The notes below the pieces were generated by a model, which searched no databases, had not been told where the DNA came from, and saw only the letters and a program-made list of their open reading frames with translations. Shown here one piece after another: positions 46,212 through 56,805 of a DNA stretch of 64,000 bases. The position numbers were made by a program, and so were the translations under genes. This DNA is from Oasisia sp. SBJ-2009. Lineage: Eukaryota; Annelida; Polychaeta; Sabellida; Siboglinidae. The DNA lies in assembly GCA_964017155.1 (NCBI GenBank), contig OZ024865.1, forward strand, positions 40,486,200-40,550,199, in the 5' to 3' direction. Position 1 is the first letter of the stretch. Every line of letters starts with the position of its first letter.

Positions 46212-47018
46212 CTGACCAAAACAAACAAAACTAAGCATCACAAATACACACCGTACAGGTAACAGTTCAAATCAATCAAATATTTTTAAATCCAAAACAC
46301 GAACACTTAAAATCTATATTAACTAATACATCTGGAATATGTGTTAAAACCTAGTTTGCTGACACGGTATGCTGTGACAGGAGTTAATGGATATGCTGTT
46401 ACGTACCACAATGCAGAAGACATGAATCTACCTGTATATCCATCCTTAGTTCTTTATATATCTGAAGTCAGTCTAACACTGCTAAAAAACTGAATTCCTT
46501 ACCACACAGTGGCACCATCTCGCGGACAGTTTTAGTAATACATAAATTTACTTTAATTTTATATTTTAATGTTTTTTATCAGACCGCGTAGCCAGCATAA
46601 AAAGCAATACCCCGTGACCACAGTGCAGCAAGACTTATTTTTGTAACAATTCCTTAAGCTGCTAATAAGGAACCACTGCAATTGCTAACGGGTGATGATA
46701 CGCAACTTGGGTCTGTCACATCATCGCGCTTTTTACACGGGTGGTTTATTTCTTTTTTCAGTTCATCTTTGAATTCTTCAAGACTCCAATTGTTGTTACT
46801 ATAAGGTATGTTTTCAATGTGTGTTAACAAATGCTGGATTGCGGCGAAATGACGGAATAATTAGAATGCAGCGTAATGACGAAGTGGGACGGTTGAACGA
46901 GGCCGACAGCATGAGGCACGAGTCGTGTCACAGTGTCACCTGGTGGATTAGTCCCGTAGTTTCCCCACTGTTACTGAAGCTCAACAAAACACTGATTTGA
47001 CGTGACAACTCGACTGAC

Positions 47019-47151
47019 CGCTCTGAAGCGTGGCCGCTCGTTGTTCGGCCTCCCCGAGCTTCTTCGCCACGTCCAACTGTCGCTCCTGTAGGTGGCGCTC
47101 CTTCTCACCGAACTGTCGCTGCAGTTCCTTCTCCTTCTCCTTGGTGTGAGC
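47019..47151 (-). CDS. CUX1: CUX/CASP shared exon: EKELQRQFGEKERHLQE
   Basis: 133 nt with acceptor GTCCACAG/GCT and donor AGCG/GTCAGT, ending in phase 1. The peptide includes KELQRQFGEKERHLQERQLD, matching vertebrate QKLQNDFAEKERKLQE. Its acceptor is embedded in a long microsatellite. Confidence 0.94.
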
Positions 47152-47155
47152 CTGT

Positions 47156-47358
47156 GGACAATACAATACAATACAATACAATACAATACAATACAATACA
47201 ATACACTCCACTCCACTCCACTCCACTCCACTCCACTCCACTACAACTACAACTACAACTACAACTACAACTACAACTACAACTACAACTACAACTACAA
47301 CTACAACTACAACTACAACTACAACTACAACTACAAATACAAATACAAATACAATACA
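47156..47358. repeat. Compound microsatellite (AATAC)n-(CTCCA)n-(CTACAA)n abutting a splice acceptor
   Basis: On the plus strand, pentamer (AATAC), then pentamer (CTCCA), then a long (CTACAA) hexamer tract, then AATAC again. The array begins only about 5 bases upstream of the acceptor AG of the exon at 47019-47151. The polypyrimidine and branch-point region of that exon therefore consists of repeat sequence. Confidence 0.95.
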
Positions 47359-47359
47359 A

Positions 47360-48411
47360 TAAAACTGTATTGTCCCGAAATTCATTTTGCAGCGTTCGTC
47401 ATCATAAAATACAGAGTAGAGAAATACAAATAAATTCATTATTAAAACAGTATGTAAACATTAATCATAAAAAAATACAAGACAAATCTATAATATAATT
47501 TTAAAATTAAAGTTATAGTTGTAATTGTGGTCTTCCTTTTACAAATACAAAAATAACGAAATAAAATACAACATACACACACAACACCAGAGGTGTTTAT
47601 CATATAGAAGTCATGCAGACATTGCAATGAATGAGTCTCGCTCGCTTTCTGTTTGTTTTGGATATGATAGTTCTGAACCTTCTGGACGAGGGCAGAAGGA
47701 CATACTCATTACATTGCTAGTTATATAGAATGTGTGTGCTGTCATTAATGATTTTACTGGCTTTACGGATGCGAGTCAGGTCAACAGGTGTTGTGAAACT
47801 ACAGGTGTGTAAACTACAGGTGTGTAAACTACAGGTGTGTACATGTGTAACTGGGGCAGTGTGTTTAGTGGACGTTCTCTGGTAGTGAACAATTTTTATA
47901 GCCCATTTTTTACTACAAGCCCATTAAGTTGCTGATGTTTACCAAGCAATGATGTCTTCATAAGCACACACAGTTAACAAACTTCATAAAACACATTTTA
48001 TAAGTCTTTGTCATGCAATCATCGTAGGGATTTGATAAATATACAAAAATTAAAATAACCTCAAAAATGTGGACGTGACTGGGTTAAGGACCCATGTGGA
48101 AATAAAAAAATCAGAAAACAGTAAATATAGTACTCCACAGGGAAGAGAGAGAAAATGTGGCAAATCTTGCCCTTTATATACATTTTCAGCTGTGCCTAGA
48201 AATGTGTGGTTAATTGTTGACATAATATAATAAACCAATTACAATTTGCTGACATGTAATATGTTCTACCCATTCTTTTCAACAGAAACAATTGTGACCC
48301 TGTCTGTGTTTATCATTGTAATTATTTTAGCAAATTCATCACCTGAAGACTTAGATACATGTCAATGTATTGCTGCAATTCATTGGCCTTTCCTATTATT
48401 TGGACATGGGA
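47360..48411. other. Intron sequence with no gene recognised
   Basis: AT-rich intron between the shared exons at 47019-47151 and 49099-49166. A small triplication of aaactacaggtgtgt lies near 47790-47840. No coding exon, RNA gene or transposon is recognisable. Confidence 0.6.
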
Positions 48412-49090
48412 TGGGTGGGTGGTGTCGATACTATCTAATGTTTTTGGATTAATGGAATTGTTTTATATTTAACTCTACCCCTGAGCCATTGCGCTCTACA
48501 AATAGGTGACAGGTGGGTGGTGTCGATACTATCCAATGTTTTTGGATTAATGGAATTGTTTTATATTTAACTCTACCCCTGAGCCATTGCGCTCTACAAA
48601 TAGGTGACAGGTGGGTGGTGTCGATACTATCCAATGTTTTTGGATTAATGGAATTGTTTTATATTTAACTCTACCCTCTTAACTCTTATGAGCGCAGTGG
48701 CTCAGGGGTAGAGCTTCGGACTCTCGACTACGAGAACCCGGATTCGAATCCTGGCTGCGGCGTTAAAACCTTGGGCAAGTTTTTTCACTCTACATTGCTC
48801 CAGTTCACTCAGCTGAATTAAATGAGTACCTGGCTATAGACAGTGGTGGATATGTGTACGAGCAGCCTTCGCGCATTAATTGTAGCATATGGCTGGATGC
48901 TTCCCAGAGAAGCCGAGATGGTGTCTGAGTGAACAGGTCTGTCAGGGAAGCAAAGTGTAAAGCGCTTTGAACGGTCCTGAGGATTGGATATTGCGCTATA
49001 TAAGAACTGCCTTTACTTTTTACCCCTGAGCCATTGCGCTCTACAAATAGGTGATAGGTGGGTGGTGTCTATACTATCTAATGTTGTTAT
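48412..49090. repeat. 98-bp tandem repeat interrupted by a SINE
   Basis: Three units of about 98 bp begin near 48413, 48512 and 48610 (shared ggtgggtggtgtcgatacta). A fourth partial unit resumes at about 49020 after a SINE insertion. Each unit includes ctctacccctgagccattgc, which is the reverse complement of the 5' head of the adjacent SINE with one mismatch. The array ends about 20 bp from the donor of the exon at 49099. Confidence 0.85.
48684..49018 (+). mobile_element. tRNA-derived SINE, apparently full length
   Basis: The head contains an RNA polymerase III A box (GTGGCTCAGGGGTAGAG) and a B box (GGATTCGAATCC) in tRNA-like spacing. A body follows, then a tail gcgctatataagaactgcct ending in a T-rich run. 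A second copy lacking the tRNA head lies at 26135-26325. It shares the body (tgagtgaacaggtct) and the tail (gcgctatataag). TACCC flanks both sides as a possible short target duplication. Confidence 0.85.
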
Positions 49091-49098
49091 GTCCTTAC

Positions 49099-49166
49099 CT
49101 GGACGGCTGACTCCATCTTCTCATCATATTCCCGTAGTTTCTCCTTGAGCTGTTTAATAGTCACTT
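49099..49166 (-). CDS. CUX1: CUX/CASP shared exon: EVTIKQLKEKLREYDEKM
   Basis: 68 nt. The acceptor TTTTCAG/AAGTG completes a Glu codon; the donor CAG/GTAAGG is strong. The peptide EVTIKQLKEKLREYDEKM aligns with the vertebrate segment EVTIKALKEKIREYEQ, so the coiled coil continues without interruption. Confidence 0.95.
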
Positions 49167-49169
49167 CTG

Positions 49170-49450
49170 AAAACAGAACACAACGCAGTTCGTGAGAACA
49201 CATTTTGTGTGAACACGTAATTTCGAGAAGAAATCGTACGTGAACACATTCTTTGACACATAATAAATTCCACTGGAACATATTCTGTTATATATGAACA
49301 CATTAATTTTGATGAGAACATATTATGTGTGAACACATTATGTGTGTGAAAACATTAAGTATGAACACATTGGATCATATTCCATGTAAACACATTATGT
49401 GAGAACACATTCCATGTGAACACGTCCCGTGTAAACACATCCTATGTCGG
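49170..49450 (-). repeat. Degenerate array of about 15 bp (gaacacattatgtgt-like)
   Basis: Many imperfect copies of a unit resembling gtgaacacattatgt begin within about 20 bp of the acceptor of the exon at 49099-49166. They do not clearly contain exon sequence. Confidence 0.75.
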
Positions 49451-49742
49451 TTTTCATTATGCTGGCATGACAAAGGCAACAGGATTTTTTCAAACTAAGT
49501 CTCATCAAACAGAAAGAATCATATTAACTTAATAACTTGTTAAAGTTCACATACCAGCAGTATTTAAGCAGGGCAAAACCAGCTTGTCTGAAGTCTCGTG
49601 TAGTATGTATTTAAAATCACCATAATATTGATAAAAGTCGTAATTAGTAACCAGTTCTACTCATCAGAAAAATTGTCTTCACTTGACACTATAAATACTG
49701 GGTATTTTAGTTGTCAATACAGTCATGTCATATTTTGTTCAC

Positions 49743-49880
49743 CTTGGTTTTTGACTTCTGCGAATTCGTGGTTGTATTCGGCGAGCGTGTCTCGCAACTG
49801 TTTGTTCTCTGTTTCAAGGTCCTGAACCCGTTGTGCCTTCTTCTTAATCTGGAGGGCGTACTCCAGCGCCGGTACCGGGT
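49743..49880 (-). CDS. CUX1: CUX/CASP shared exon: DPVPALEY coiled-coil segment whose acceptor edge seeds a minisatellite
   Basis: 138 nt. The acceptor CTGTTTCAG/AC completes an Asp codon, giving DPVPALEY, then [18 protein letters not shown] and AEVKNQ, matching vertebrate CUX1. The donor is CAAG/GTGAAC. About 30 coding bases at the 5' end, together with the upstream pyrimidine tract and AG, are tandemly repeated through the preceding intron up to about 50530. The authentic acceptor is the copy nearest the unique coding sequence. Upstream copies could serve as alternative acceptors, but use of the adjacent one would shift the frame because that unit is 44 bp. Confidence 0.95.
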
Positions 49881-50530
49881 CTGAAACAGGGTCATAAGCA
49901 TCATACTCCAGCGCCGGTATGGGTCTGAAATAGGGTCATAATCATCATACTCCAGCGCCGGTACCGGGTCTGAAACAGGGTCATAATCGACATACTCTAG
50001 CGCCGCTATGGGTCTCAAATAGGGTCATAATCATCATACTCCAGCGCAGGTACCGGGTCTGAAACAGGGTCATAATCATCATACTCCAGCGCCGGTACCG
50101 GGTCTGAAACAGGGTCATCACCATCATACTCTAGCGCCGGTATAGGTCTGAAATAGGGTCATAATCAACATATTTCAGTGTCGGTATGGGTCTGAAATAG
50201 GGTCACAATCATCATATTCTAGCACCGGTAATGGGTCTGAAACAGGGTCATAATCATCATACTCTAGCGCCGGTAATGGGTCTGAAATAGGGTCACAATC
50301 ATCATACTCTAGCGCCGGTAATGGGTCTGAAACAGGGTCATAACCATCATACTCCAGTGTCGGTATGGAATTTGAAACAGGGTCATAATCATCATACTCC
50401 AGCACTGGTACGGGGTCTGACACAGGGTCATAATAAACTTACTCCAGCACTCATACTGGGTCTGAAACAGGGTCATAATCAACATACTTCAGCACCGATA
50501 CAGCATCTGAAAGACTGAAACAGGGTCATA
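49880..50530 (-). repeat. 44/45-bp minisatellite made of a splice acceptor plus exon start
   Basis: About 14 units of 44 or 45 bp run upstream of the exon at 49743-49880. On the minus strand each unit has a pyrimidine-rich CCTGTTTCAG- or CCTATTTCAG-type acceptor followed by a near copy of the first coding bases (PVPALEY in the exon). The 45-bp units keep a 15-residue periodic reading frame (for example an open 82-codon stretch at 50175-50423); interspersed 44-bp units shift it. Units vary at a few positions, such as taccggg versus taatggg. Confidence 0.93.
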
Positions 50531-50904
50531 ATCCATTAATTAAATCCATCCTCTTGTGTAAGCACATGGTCTGGTTATCAATATCTTAGACTGAACAACT
50601 GAGCCATGGAATATGACGTCTTCCTCAGGTATTCAACTCATATGTTTATGTGTAAATCAATCTCACCAGTGACCAGTAAGTAATAGACACGGCTGGTTGC
50701 ACAAAATAATGGAAACTTTTGTTACTGCATTCGTACACAAATATCCACCACTGTCTATAGGCAATGAAGAAACTTAAGCTAGATTTGACATAGCAGCACA
50801 GAATTTAAATTTGGACGCTATTGGTTGAGAGTGGAACACACCAGCACCGAGTCATTGTGTGTCATTTAACCTTCAGCCGAGATATTTGCAAATAGTTGAC
50901 ATAC

Positions 50905-51031
50905 CTGGCACGTCAATAAGTTTCTTGTAGATGTTTAGAAAGGCAGCTTCAGCACTTTTGCATCGTTTCGACAATGAATCGATCTCTGTCTGAAAGCTCT
51001 TGAGCAGTGGCGCCACCTGTTTGCGGACATC
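50905..51031 (-). CDS. CUX1: CUX/CASP shared exon: [14 protein letters not shown] segment
   Basis: 127 nt with a GTGTAG acceptor and a CCAG/GTATGT donor, ending in phase 1. The peptide reads [18 protein letters not shown], then [16 protein letters not shown], which is among the most conserved stretches of animal CUX/CASP proteins. The last base starts the Asp codon completed by the next exon, giving the conserved VPDPVPAL junction. Confidence 0.96.
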
Positions 51032-51554
51032 CTACACGAACAACGGAAGGGCTTTTATAACTTATGCACCAGCAGTTACTGACACAAATGGAAACATGGA
51101 AAATCGGAAGTTTGTCTGTGATTCAAGTAAGCTGCTAACTAGACTCAACTGAACAGAGACGCTAGGTGAAAATATGAAACTGTTTCAAATAAACCTCACT
51201 AAAACATGTAAATACACACAATTACAAGGAGCAGTTTGATAAAATATGTAAAGTCACACTGCTGAAAAAAGAAAGCGCTTTGAAATTTCTAACGTTCATT
51301 TTAAGTCATCTGTTGTTGAAAGACGTTTATATTTTATTAATATAAAATTATTTCCTGTCACACAATCAATGTTCTCGGTGCAGTTATTGCATAACTTTGC
51401 AAAAGCAAAACAATAAAATAAACCCACTGAAGACAACTGTATTCTCAATTAACAAATTTTACCTGTCGTGGTGAAAATTACAAGTTATTTACTGTTTCAT
51501 TGCGACTGATAACCAGTTTACGATCCAACAACGCACCCCACTGTCAATGCCTAC

Positions 51555-51665
51555 CTCTGGTGTATTTTTCTTGAACTCGCGACTGAGTTCCACTAAGCGT
51601 TTGCGGGCGACTTCGCTGGCTTCCTGTCTGTGTGCGAGTTCTGAGGCTGTGCAGTCGAGGTCTTT
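51555..51665 (-). CDS. CUX1: CUX/CASP shared exon (second coding exon): start of coiled coil
   Basis: 37 codons between a TTGCAG acceptor and a GAG/GTAGGC donor. The peptide contains [17 protein letters not shown], nearly identical to the segment just after the vertebrate CUX1 first exon. It is the most 5' exon I can support. The preceding exon, which in vertebrates encodes a short start with a YWKRFDL-like motif, was not found between 51666 and 64000. Confidence 0.95.
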
Positions 51666-51954
51666 CTGCAACAACAAACATACATTGTCGTCATGGCAAC
51701 GTAACATCAAAGTTATAAAACGTCCCCTGGGTCTCCTGAATTTGAACATGGATAATGGAAGGGTGTCTAATGCGAGGGCGACAGTCTCTCGATTCAGGGG
51801 CAGTGGTTTGACTGCAAACTTTTTTAAACTAAATATTTTGTGTAACTCATATTCCAGATGATGCCAACAACAGTTGTTGGTGCCATCTGCCTGAAACCTA
51901 TGCGGGGGGGGGGGGGGTAAATGTACCCTGTGGTGTAAATGTGTAACTTGTTGC

Positions 51955-52505
51955 TGACTCAGAGTACTGGTCTCTGTCTCTAATGTACTGGTCTCTGTCT
52001 CTAATGTACTGGTCTCTGTCTCTAATGTACTGGTCTCTGTCTCTAATGTACTGGTCTCTAAAGTACTGGTCTCTAATGTACTGGTCTCTAATGTACTGGT
52101 CTCTAATGTACTGGTCTGGTGTACTGGTCTCTGTCTGATGTACTGGTCTCTGTCTCTAATGTACTGGTCTCTGTCTCTAATGTACTGGTCTCTGTCTCTA
52201 ATGTACTGGTCTCTGTCTCTAATGTACTGGTCTCTAATGTACTGGTCTCTAATGTACTGGTCTCTAATGTACTGGTCTCTAATGTACTGGTCTGGTGTAC
52301 TGGTCTCTGTCTGATGTACTGGTCTCTGTCTCTAATGTACTGGTCTCTGTCTCTAATGTACTGGTCTCTGTCTCTAATGTACTGGTCTCTAATGTACTGG
52401 TCTCTGTCTCTAATGTACTGGTCTCTGTCTCTAATGTACTGGTCTCTGTCTCTAACGTACTGGTCTCTGTCTCTAATGTACTGGTCTCTGTCTCTAATAC
52501 GCCGG
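51955..52505. repeat. Minisatellite (ctctaatgtactggtctctgt)n
   Basis: About 30 units of 15 bp (ctctaatgtactggt) or 21 bp (plus ctctgt), with two gtactggtctggt junctions marking an internal duplication of roughly 175 bp. A short 18-bp array (gagcgtgttagagccat) follows at about 52540-52615. Confidence 0.95.
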
Positions 52506-52619
52506 CATTTTCTCCAGTGGTCAGAGATGTTTTCCAAACGAGCGTGTTAGAGCCATTGAGCGTGTTAGAGCCATCGAGCGTGTTAGAGCCATCGAGCGTG
52601 TTAGAGCCATTGATGCAAC

Positions 52620-54690
52620 GTGTAAGACAGTAAATGTAGTTGCTGACTCCCTACGGAACTCTAGTAAACACAGACAAGCTGAAACGGAAGGAGGAGACAG
52701 GCCAACTGGATGTCTCCAGATATTTGACTTTTAACATGGGATAATAAATAACACAGGGATTGGTGTTAGACATATTTATAATGGGAGACATTACATAATG
52801 CCATAGCTGTACTTAACTGCTTTTCATAAATTCTTTGCCTTAGATATTTTAATATGCAAAGACAGTATTACGATAATTTTAATAATGTTTCTCATTCAAC
52901 ACAAGTAATGATTACAAAGAACTAAACTTAAAACCAAGACCGTCTCGTTTTATGTCCAAAAATGGTTATGGAAGTAATTTATCACAGGCACAATTTAGTT
53001 TGCGGCAAGGGTCACCCATAATTCACCTGTGCATAGCTAGGAATGAGAGAGGAGATGAAATATAGGTAGGACACTCTAGTGCTGTATCGGTGCAAGGTTA
53101 CTGTCAGTGTTATGACCGCTGCTGTATATAGTGCTAGTGCGTTATCGAATACATTTCTATCAGGCTGGTCTGCCGCCTGAGGGGAAATGACACTTGGTGT
53201 TTTATTGCGCTGACAACTAACATTTATGATCCTCAGCAGCAGATGGACAAGGGTCAAACAAGTCATATGACTTTATCACAAGAACGTTATGACTACCACG
53301 AACAAAGGACACAGTCCATTGTCCAACACAGCACTGTATTTATTCCGGCAATGTCCATTTTGCCACTCGCAGTGGTTTGGTTTAACAGCCCCGAGGCAGG
53401 CAGACTGTGGCAATTCTTGGAACTGGAAGCTGAGTGCTTGATACGCTATGGTCTCACTCTCAGACAGACAGAAGTCTGCATGGGGCTGTTTCATCAACAC
53501 TCTCGTCAGGTTGCTAGTTGATTTTGCTCTTTTAACTTGAATTTGCTCCTTGTCGACACCACGATGACACACGGGGACATTCTGCGGGTGTATCACAGAA
53601 ATAGTGTCCACGGCGATATTTGTGCATTTTGTAAAACATCTCTTAAATTTTACAATTGGGATCCACTTTATTCTTTGTGAAAAAGTTCCAGGTGTTTATT
53701 AATTGGAAACTTTCTACGCTCTTTCAAGTTCAACAGTTTTAGACGTGTACGAAACTACGTACTTTTACTTTCTACATCTGTCAACTGAAAATTTAACTTT
53801 TTAACCAATGTTACTCCTCCTTAGCATTGTATAATTTATTATTTATCACCATATCAAAAACATACATGAATCAACATAACTTGATCAAAACAAGATCAGT
53901 GACAGAAGGTTCAGGCTGCCGGATGAGACCAAAACTCATCCCAATATGTAAAAACATTGCCAAACAGACGGAAGAACCCCAGTTGACACTGTCATGGCAC
54001 TAGACAGATCCCTGGGAGCAACCCCTTATTTTATTGACATCTGGCTAGCCCATTTCCCCACTACTAGGGTAGACATTACATGGTACAAAGTACAGTCTCA
54101 CTACCACTGCCTCAGAGGGTGGGGTGCTGAACTTTGACCTAGTTATTACTTCACATATCCCAACACAAGTTCACCTCATCGGGGCTCATCCCCTACAAAA
54201 TGGGCAGATGAATCCTGAGGTGAAATGGGTCATGGGAAAATCCATCTTTACTGGTACATCCCAAGAGGAATCATGTGCTTCTTTAGGATGCATTTGCCAT
54301 AACGGTGACTGTGATCACCTATCATTTGTGTGGTTGAAATCTGAGTTTTTCACTTGGAATTATGGTAAAAACTTTACCAGTTTGTATATATAGATAGAAC
54401 TGTGTTCACGCCGTCCCATCCTGTTTCAATCAGGTGTCGCTATTAATCACACTACAAAGCACACTTAGGCTGGTCTTGTCAGAAATCTGCCTACCCGTGA
54501 AAAAATGCTCTTCAGTGACAATAAATTTGTCATTCAATGTTCTACCTTCAGTACAGGAAATGCATACAATGTGGCAGATGCCCAGTTGGCAGGTGTGATT
54601 CACATGTGGACAATTATCAGTGCTGTCACCACAGGAAGGACATGGCTGACTCTTTATGGTGACAGTGTCATTATCAACACAGCAGCCAAG
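52620..54690. other. Presumed first-intron or upstream sequence, no gene recognised
   Basis: Some open frames of 60-110 codons occur (53276-53611 minus, 54124-54393 plus) but show no family signature or periodicity. Confidence 0.5.
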
Positions 54691-54985
54691 TAGAGTAGAG
54701 TAGAGTAGAGTAGAGTAGAGTAGAGTAGAGTAGAGTAGAGTAGAGTAGAGTAGAGTAGAGTAGAGTAGAGTAGAGTAGAGTAGAGTAGAGTAGAGTAGAG
54801 TAGAGTAGAGTAGAGTAGAGTAGAGTAGAGTAGAGTAGAGTAGAGTAGAGTAGAGTAGAGTAGAGTAGAGTAGAGTAGAGTAGAGTAGAGTAGAGTAGAG
54901 TAGAGTAGAGTAGAGTAGAGTAGAGTAGAGTAGAGTACAGTACAGTACAGTACAGTACAGTACAGTACAGTACAGTACAGTATCA
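54691..54985. repeat. (TAGAG)n then (TACAG)n microsatellite
   Basis: About 50 perfect TAGAG pentamers followed by about nine TACAG pentamers. A related (CAGTA)n-(CAGCA)n tract lies at 55233-55341. Confidence 0.98.
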
Positions 54986-55232
54986 GGTAGTTTACTCCAA
55001 ACAGCCCAAACTTGGGCTAATGCAGGAGTTTGTAGTGCTTCTTGTGAGTATGCCTTAGGTAGTATGTTTGTTTGTTTGTTATAGCTTGTTTGTTTGTTAG
55101 TTTTAAAGGCAATTTAGGTGATTGGGTGTCTTGAAAGGGAGGTTTGAAAAGCTTTGGGGTTTTCTATTTCAATAAATGCGTGGTGGGATCATATTCCAGA
55201 TGTGAATTGCTCAGGGGTTAAAGGAGTGAAGC

Positions 55233-55341
55233 ACAGTACAGTACAGTACAGTACAGTACAGCACAGCACAGCACAGCACAGCACAGCACAGCACAGCACA
55301 GCACAGCACAGCACAGCACAGCACAGCACAGCACAGCACAG
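55233..55341. repeat. (CAGTA)n-(CAGCA)n microsatellite
   Basis: Pentamer CAGTA changing to CAGCA, about 110 bp in all. Confidence 0.97.
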
Positions 55342-56504
55342 TAACTATATATCAGTAGAGTACAGTATATAGTACAGCTTCTCATCCATTCTCACAACCT
55401 CATTCGTACTTTAAAATTATTATTATTATATAAAACAATTATACCAGATTTTAATTTTTAACTTGTTTTTTTAATAAACGGATACGTTTTGCATACTAAG
55501 TTAAATCACAGTGACATGCCCAGTAAAGGTGTCAACGTTTGTACTTTTGACAGATTGTTAGATATAATTATTCATTTAGCATATTTAAACTACATTTTAC
55601 ACTTTTTACCTAAAACACTTATTTAGGCTTTAACTGAAGTTTTAACTGCCAACATTTTTAATTAAACAGAAACGTATTTAATTGGAATACATTTAAAAGC
55701 ATCATGTATATGGGTAGATTACATGAACTCAGACGTCAGACCAGAACAGTTAAATATATAATACCAGAAGAAGAAAAAAACACGAGAACATATAACATTG
55801 TACGGTGGCACCACCTGGTGGTACCATGGTAGGCAGACGAACCATCGTATCAGTGACTATTGACGCGTGCATTTAGTACGTGGCACTATTCGTAATAATT
55901 CACCCAGCCCATAACATAGCAAGGGTTCTATGTTACATAAGATACGTGACTGTGTCTATGTCATATCGTCACAGCTGACCTCTGGGCACTCACACAGACA
56001 TGCATGCACGTGTATCTGCGTGCACGTCATTGTATTACTATTATTATAAATTATTAACTGTGTAGCAAAGAGACAACAATATATTTCTTCACCCTAAAAC
56101 CATACCCATAGTGCACACACTCCATCACACCTTACACCCTGTTACCATAGCAACCAGGGTAACGTATGACAACCCGGTCATGTGACATGACACCTGACCT
56201 GATTAGAAGCCGTCCTTCAAGGAAGTGTGTTAATATACGACTGGCATTCCAACAAATCGAGGGCGCGGACTCAGTGAAATCACCCTCGAAGAGCACTGAA
56301 TCAAACGCTGCACGACTGGAACGAAATGTCACGGCTGAAGTGCCACATCACTTATGCTCCTTACTCAAGAGTTATGTCACCATTTTGATTTCAACCGGCC
56401 AGAATCAGGTCAACTATCAAACCCAGTTATACGCCCTTCACCATCGCCCTTCATCACTGATTCAAGCAACAAACCCTCAAATTTCAGCCAGTACCATAGC
56501 TTTA

Positions 56505-56805
56505 TGCAGAAACCCATCCACCCATCATTTGGATGGGTAAAAACCGCTATGGACTGGTAGAAATATGGGTGGACGGGTAAAAAATAAAGGAGCAAAAAAA
56601 GGTGTTCCAAAACCATAGATATTATTGGTTATGTCTTAGAGGTGAGTGTAAATGGTGTCACATGTGTGTTTGAATTCCATTTCAGGTCATCAGAAACATT
56701 TTAAAGTTTGTACATGTAAATTGGCTTAACAGTATACATCCATGTGTCCAAAAAATATGTTTGACTGGCAATAATTTGGTCTGGCATTAAGATAAAGCCC
56801 TGGTC
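56505..56805. repeat. Interspersed repeat family, copy 3 of 4
   Basis: Same order of motifs as 32690-33010: ccacccatcatttggatggg hairpin, aaatatgggtggacggg, ggtgttccaaaaccatagat, actggcaataatttggtc. Confidence 0.85.

Larger units (their letters stand above)
14330..51665 (-). other. CUX1: CUX/CASP locus: one gene encoding a CUT-homeodomain factor and a Golgi coiled-coil protein
   Basis: Twenty-four minus-strand exons join in frame. Eleven shared exons (51665 down to 41562) encode a coiled coil. Splicing to 39972 continues into three CUT repeats and a homeodomain (CUX, nuclear transcriptional regulator). Splicing to 22959 instead continues the coiled coil into a C-terminal membrane anchor (CASP, a giantin-related Golgi protein in known animals). 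Both continuation exons complete the same phase-1 glycine codon left by the exon ending at 41562. The in-window coding length is 4689 nt for CUX and 1983 nt for CASP, both divisible by three. The vertebrate first exon (about 21 residues) has no counterpart that I could find, so it probably lies upstream of the window. The shared / CUX / CASP exon order matches vertebrate CUX1. Confidence 0.95.

Noticed and set aside
48684..48760. Functional tRNA gene
   Set aside because: A and B boxes are present, but the sequence continues as a SINE body with a shared tail, and the cloverleaf is imperfect.
53276..54393. Possible protein-coding exons (111 codons minus, 89 codons plus)
   Set aside because: No family signature, no plausible splice context, and no continuity with CUX/CASP.
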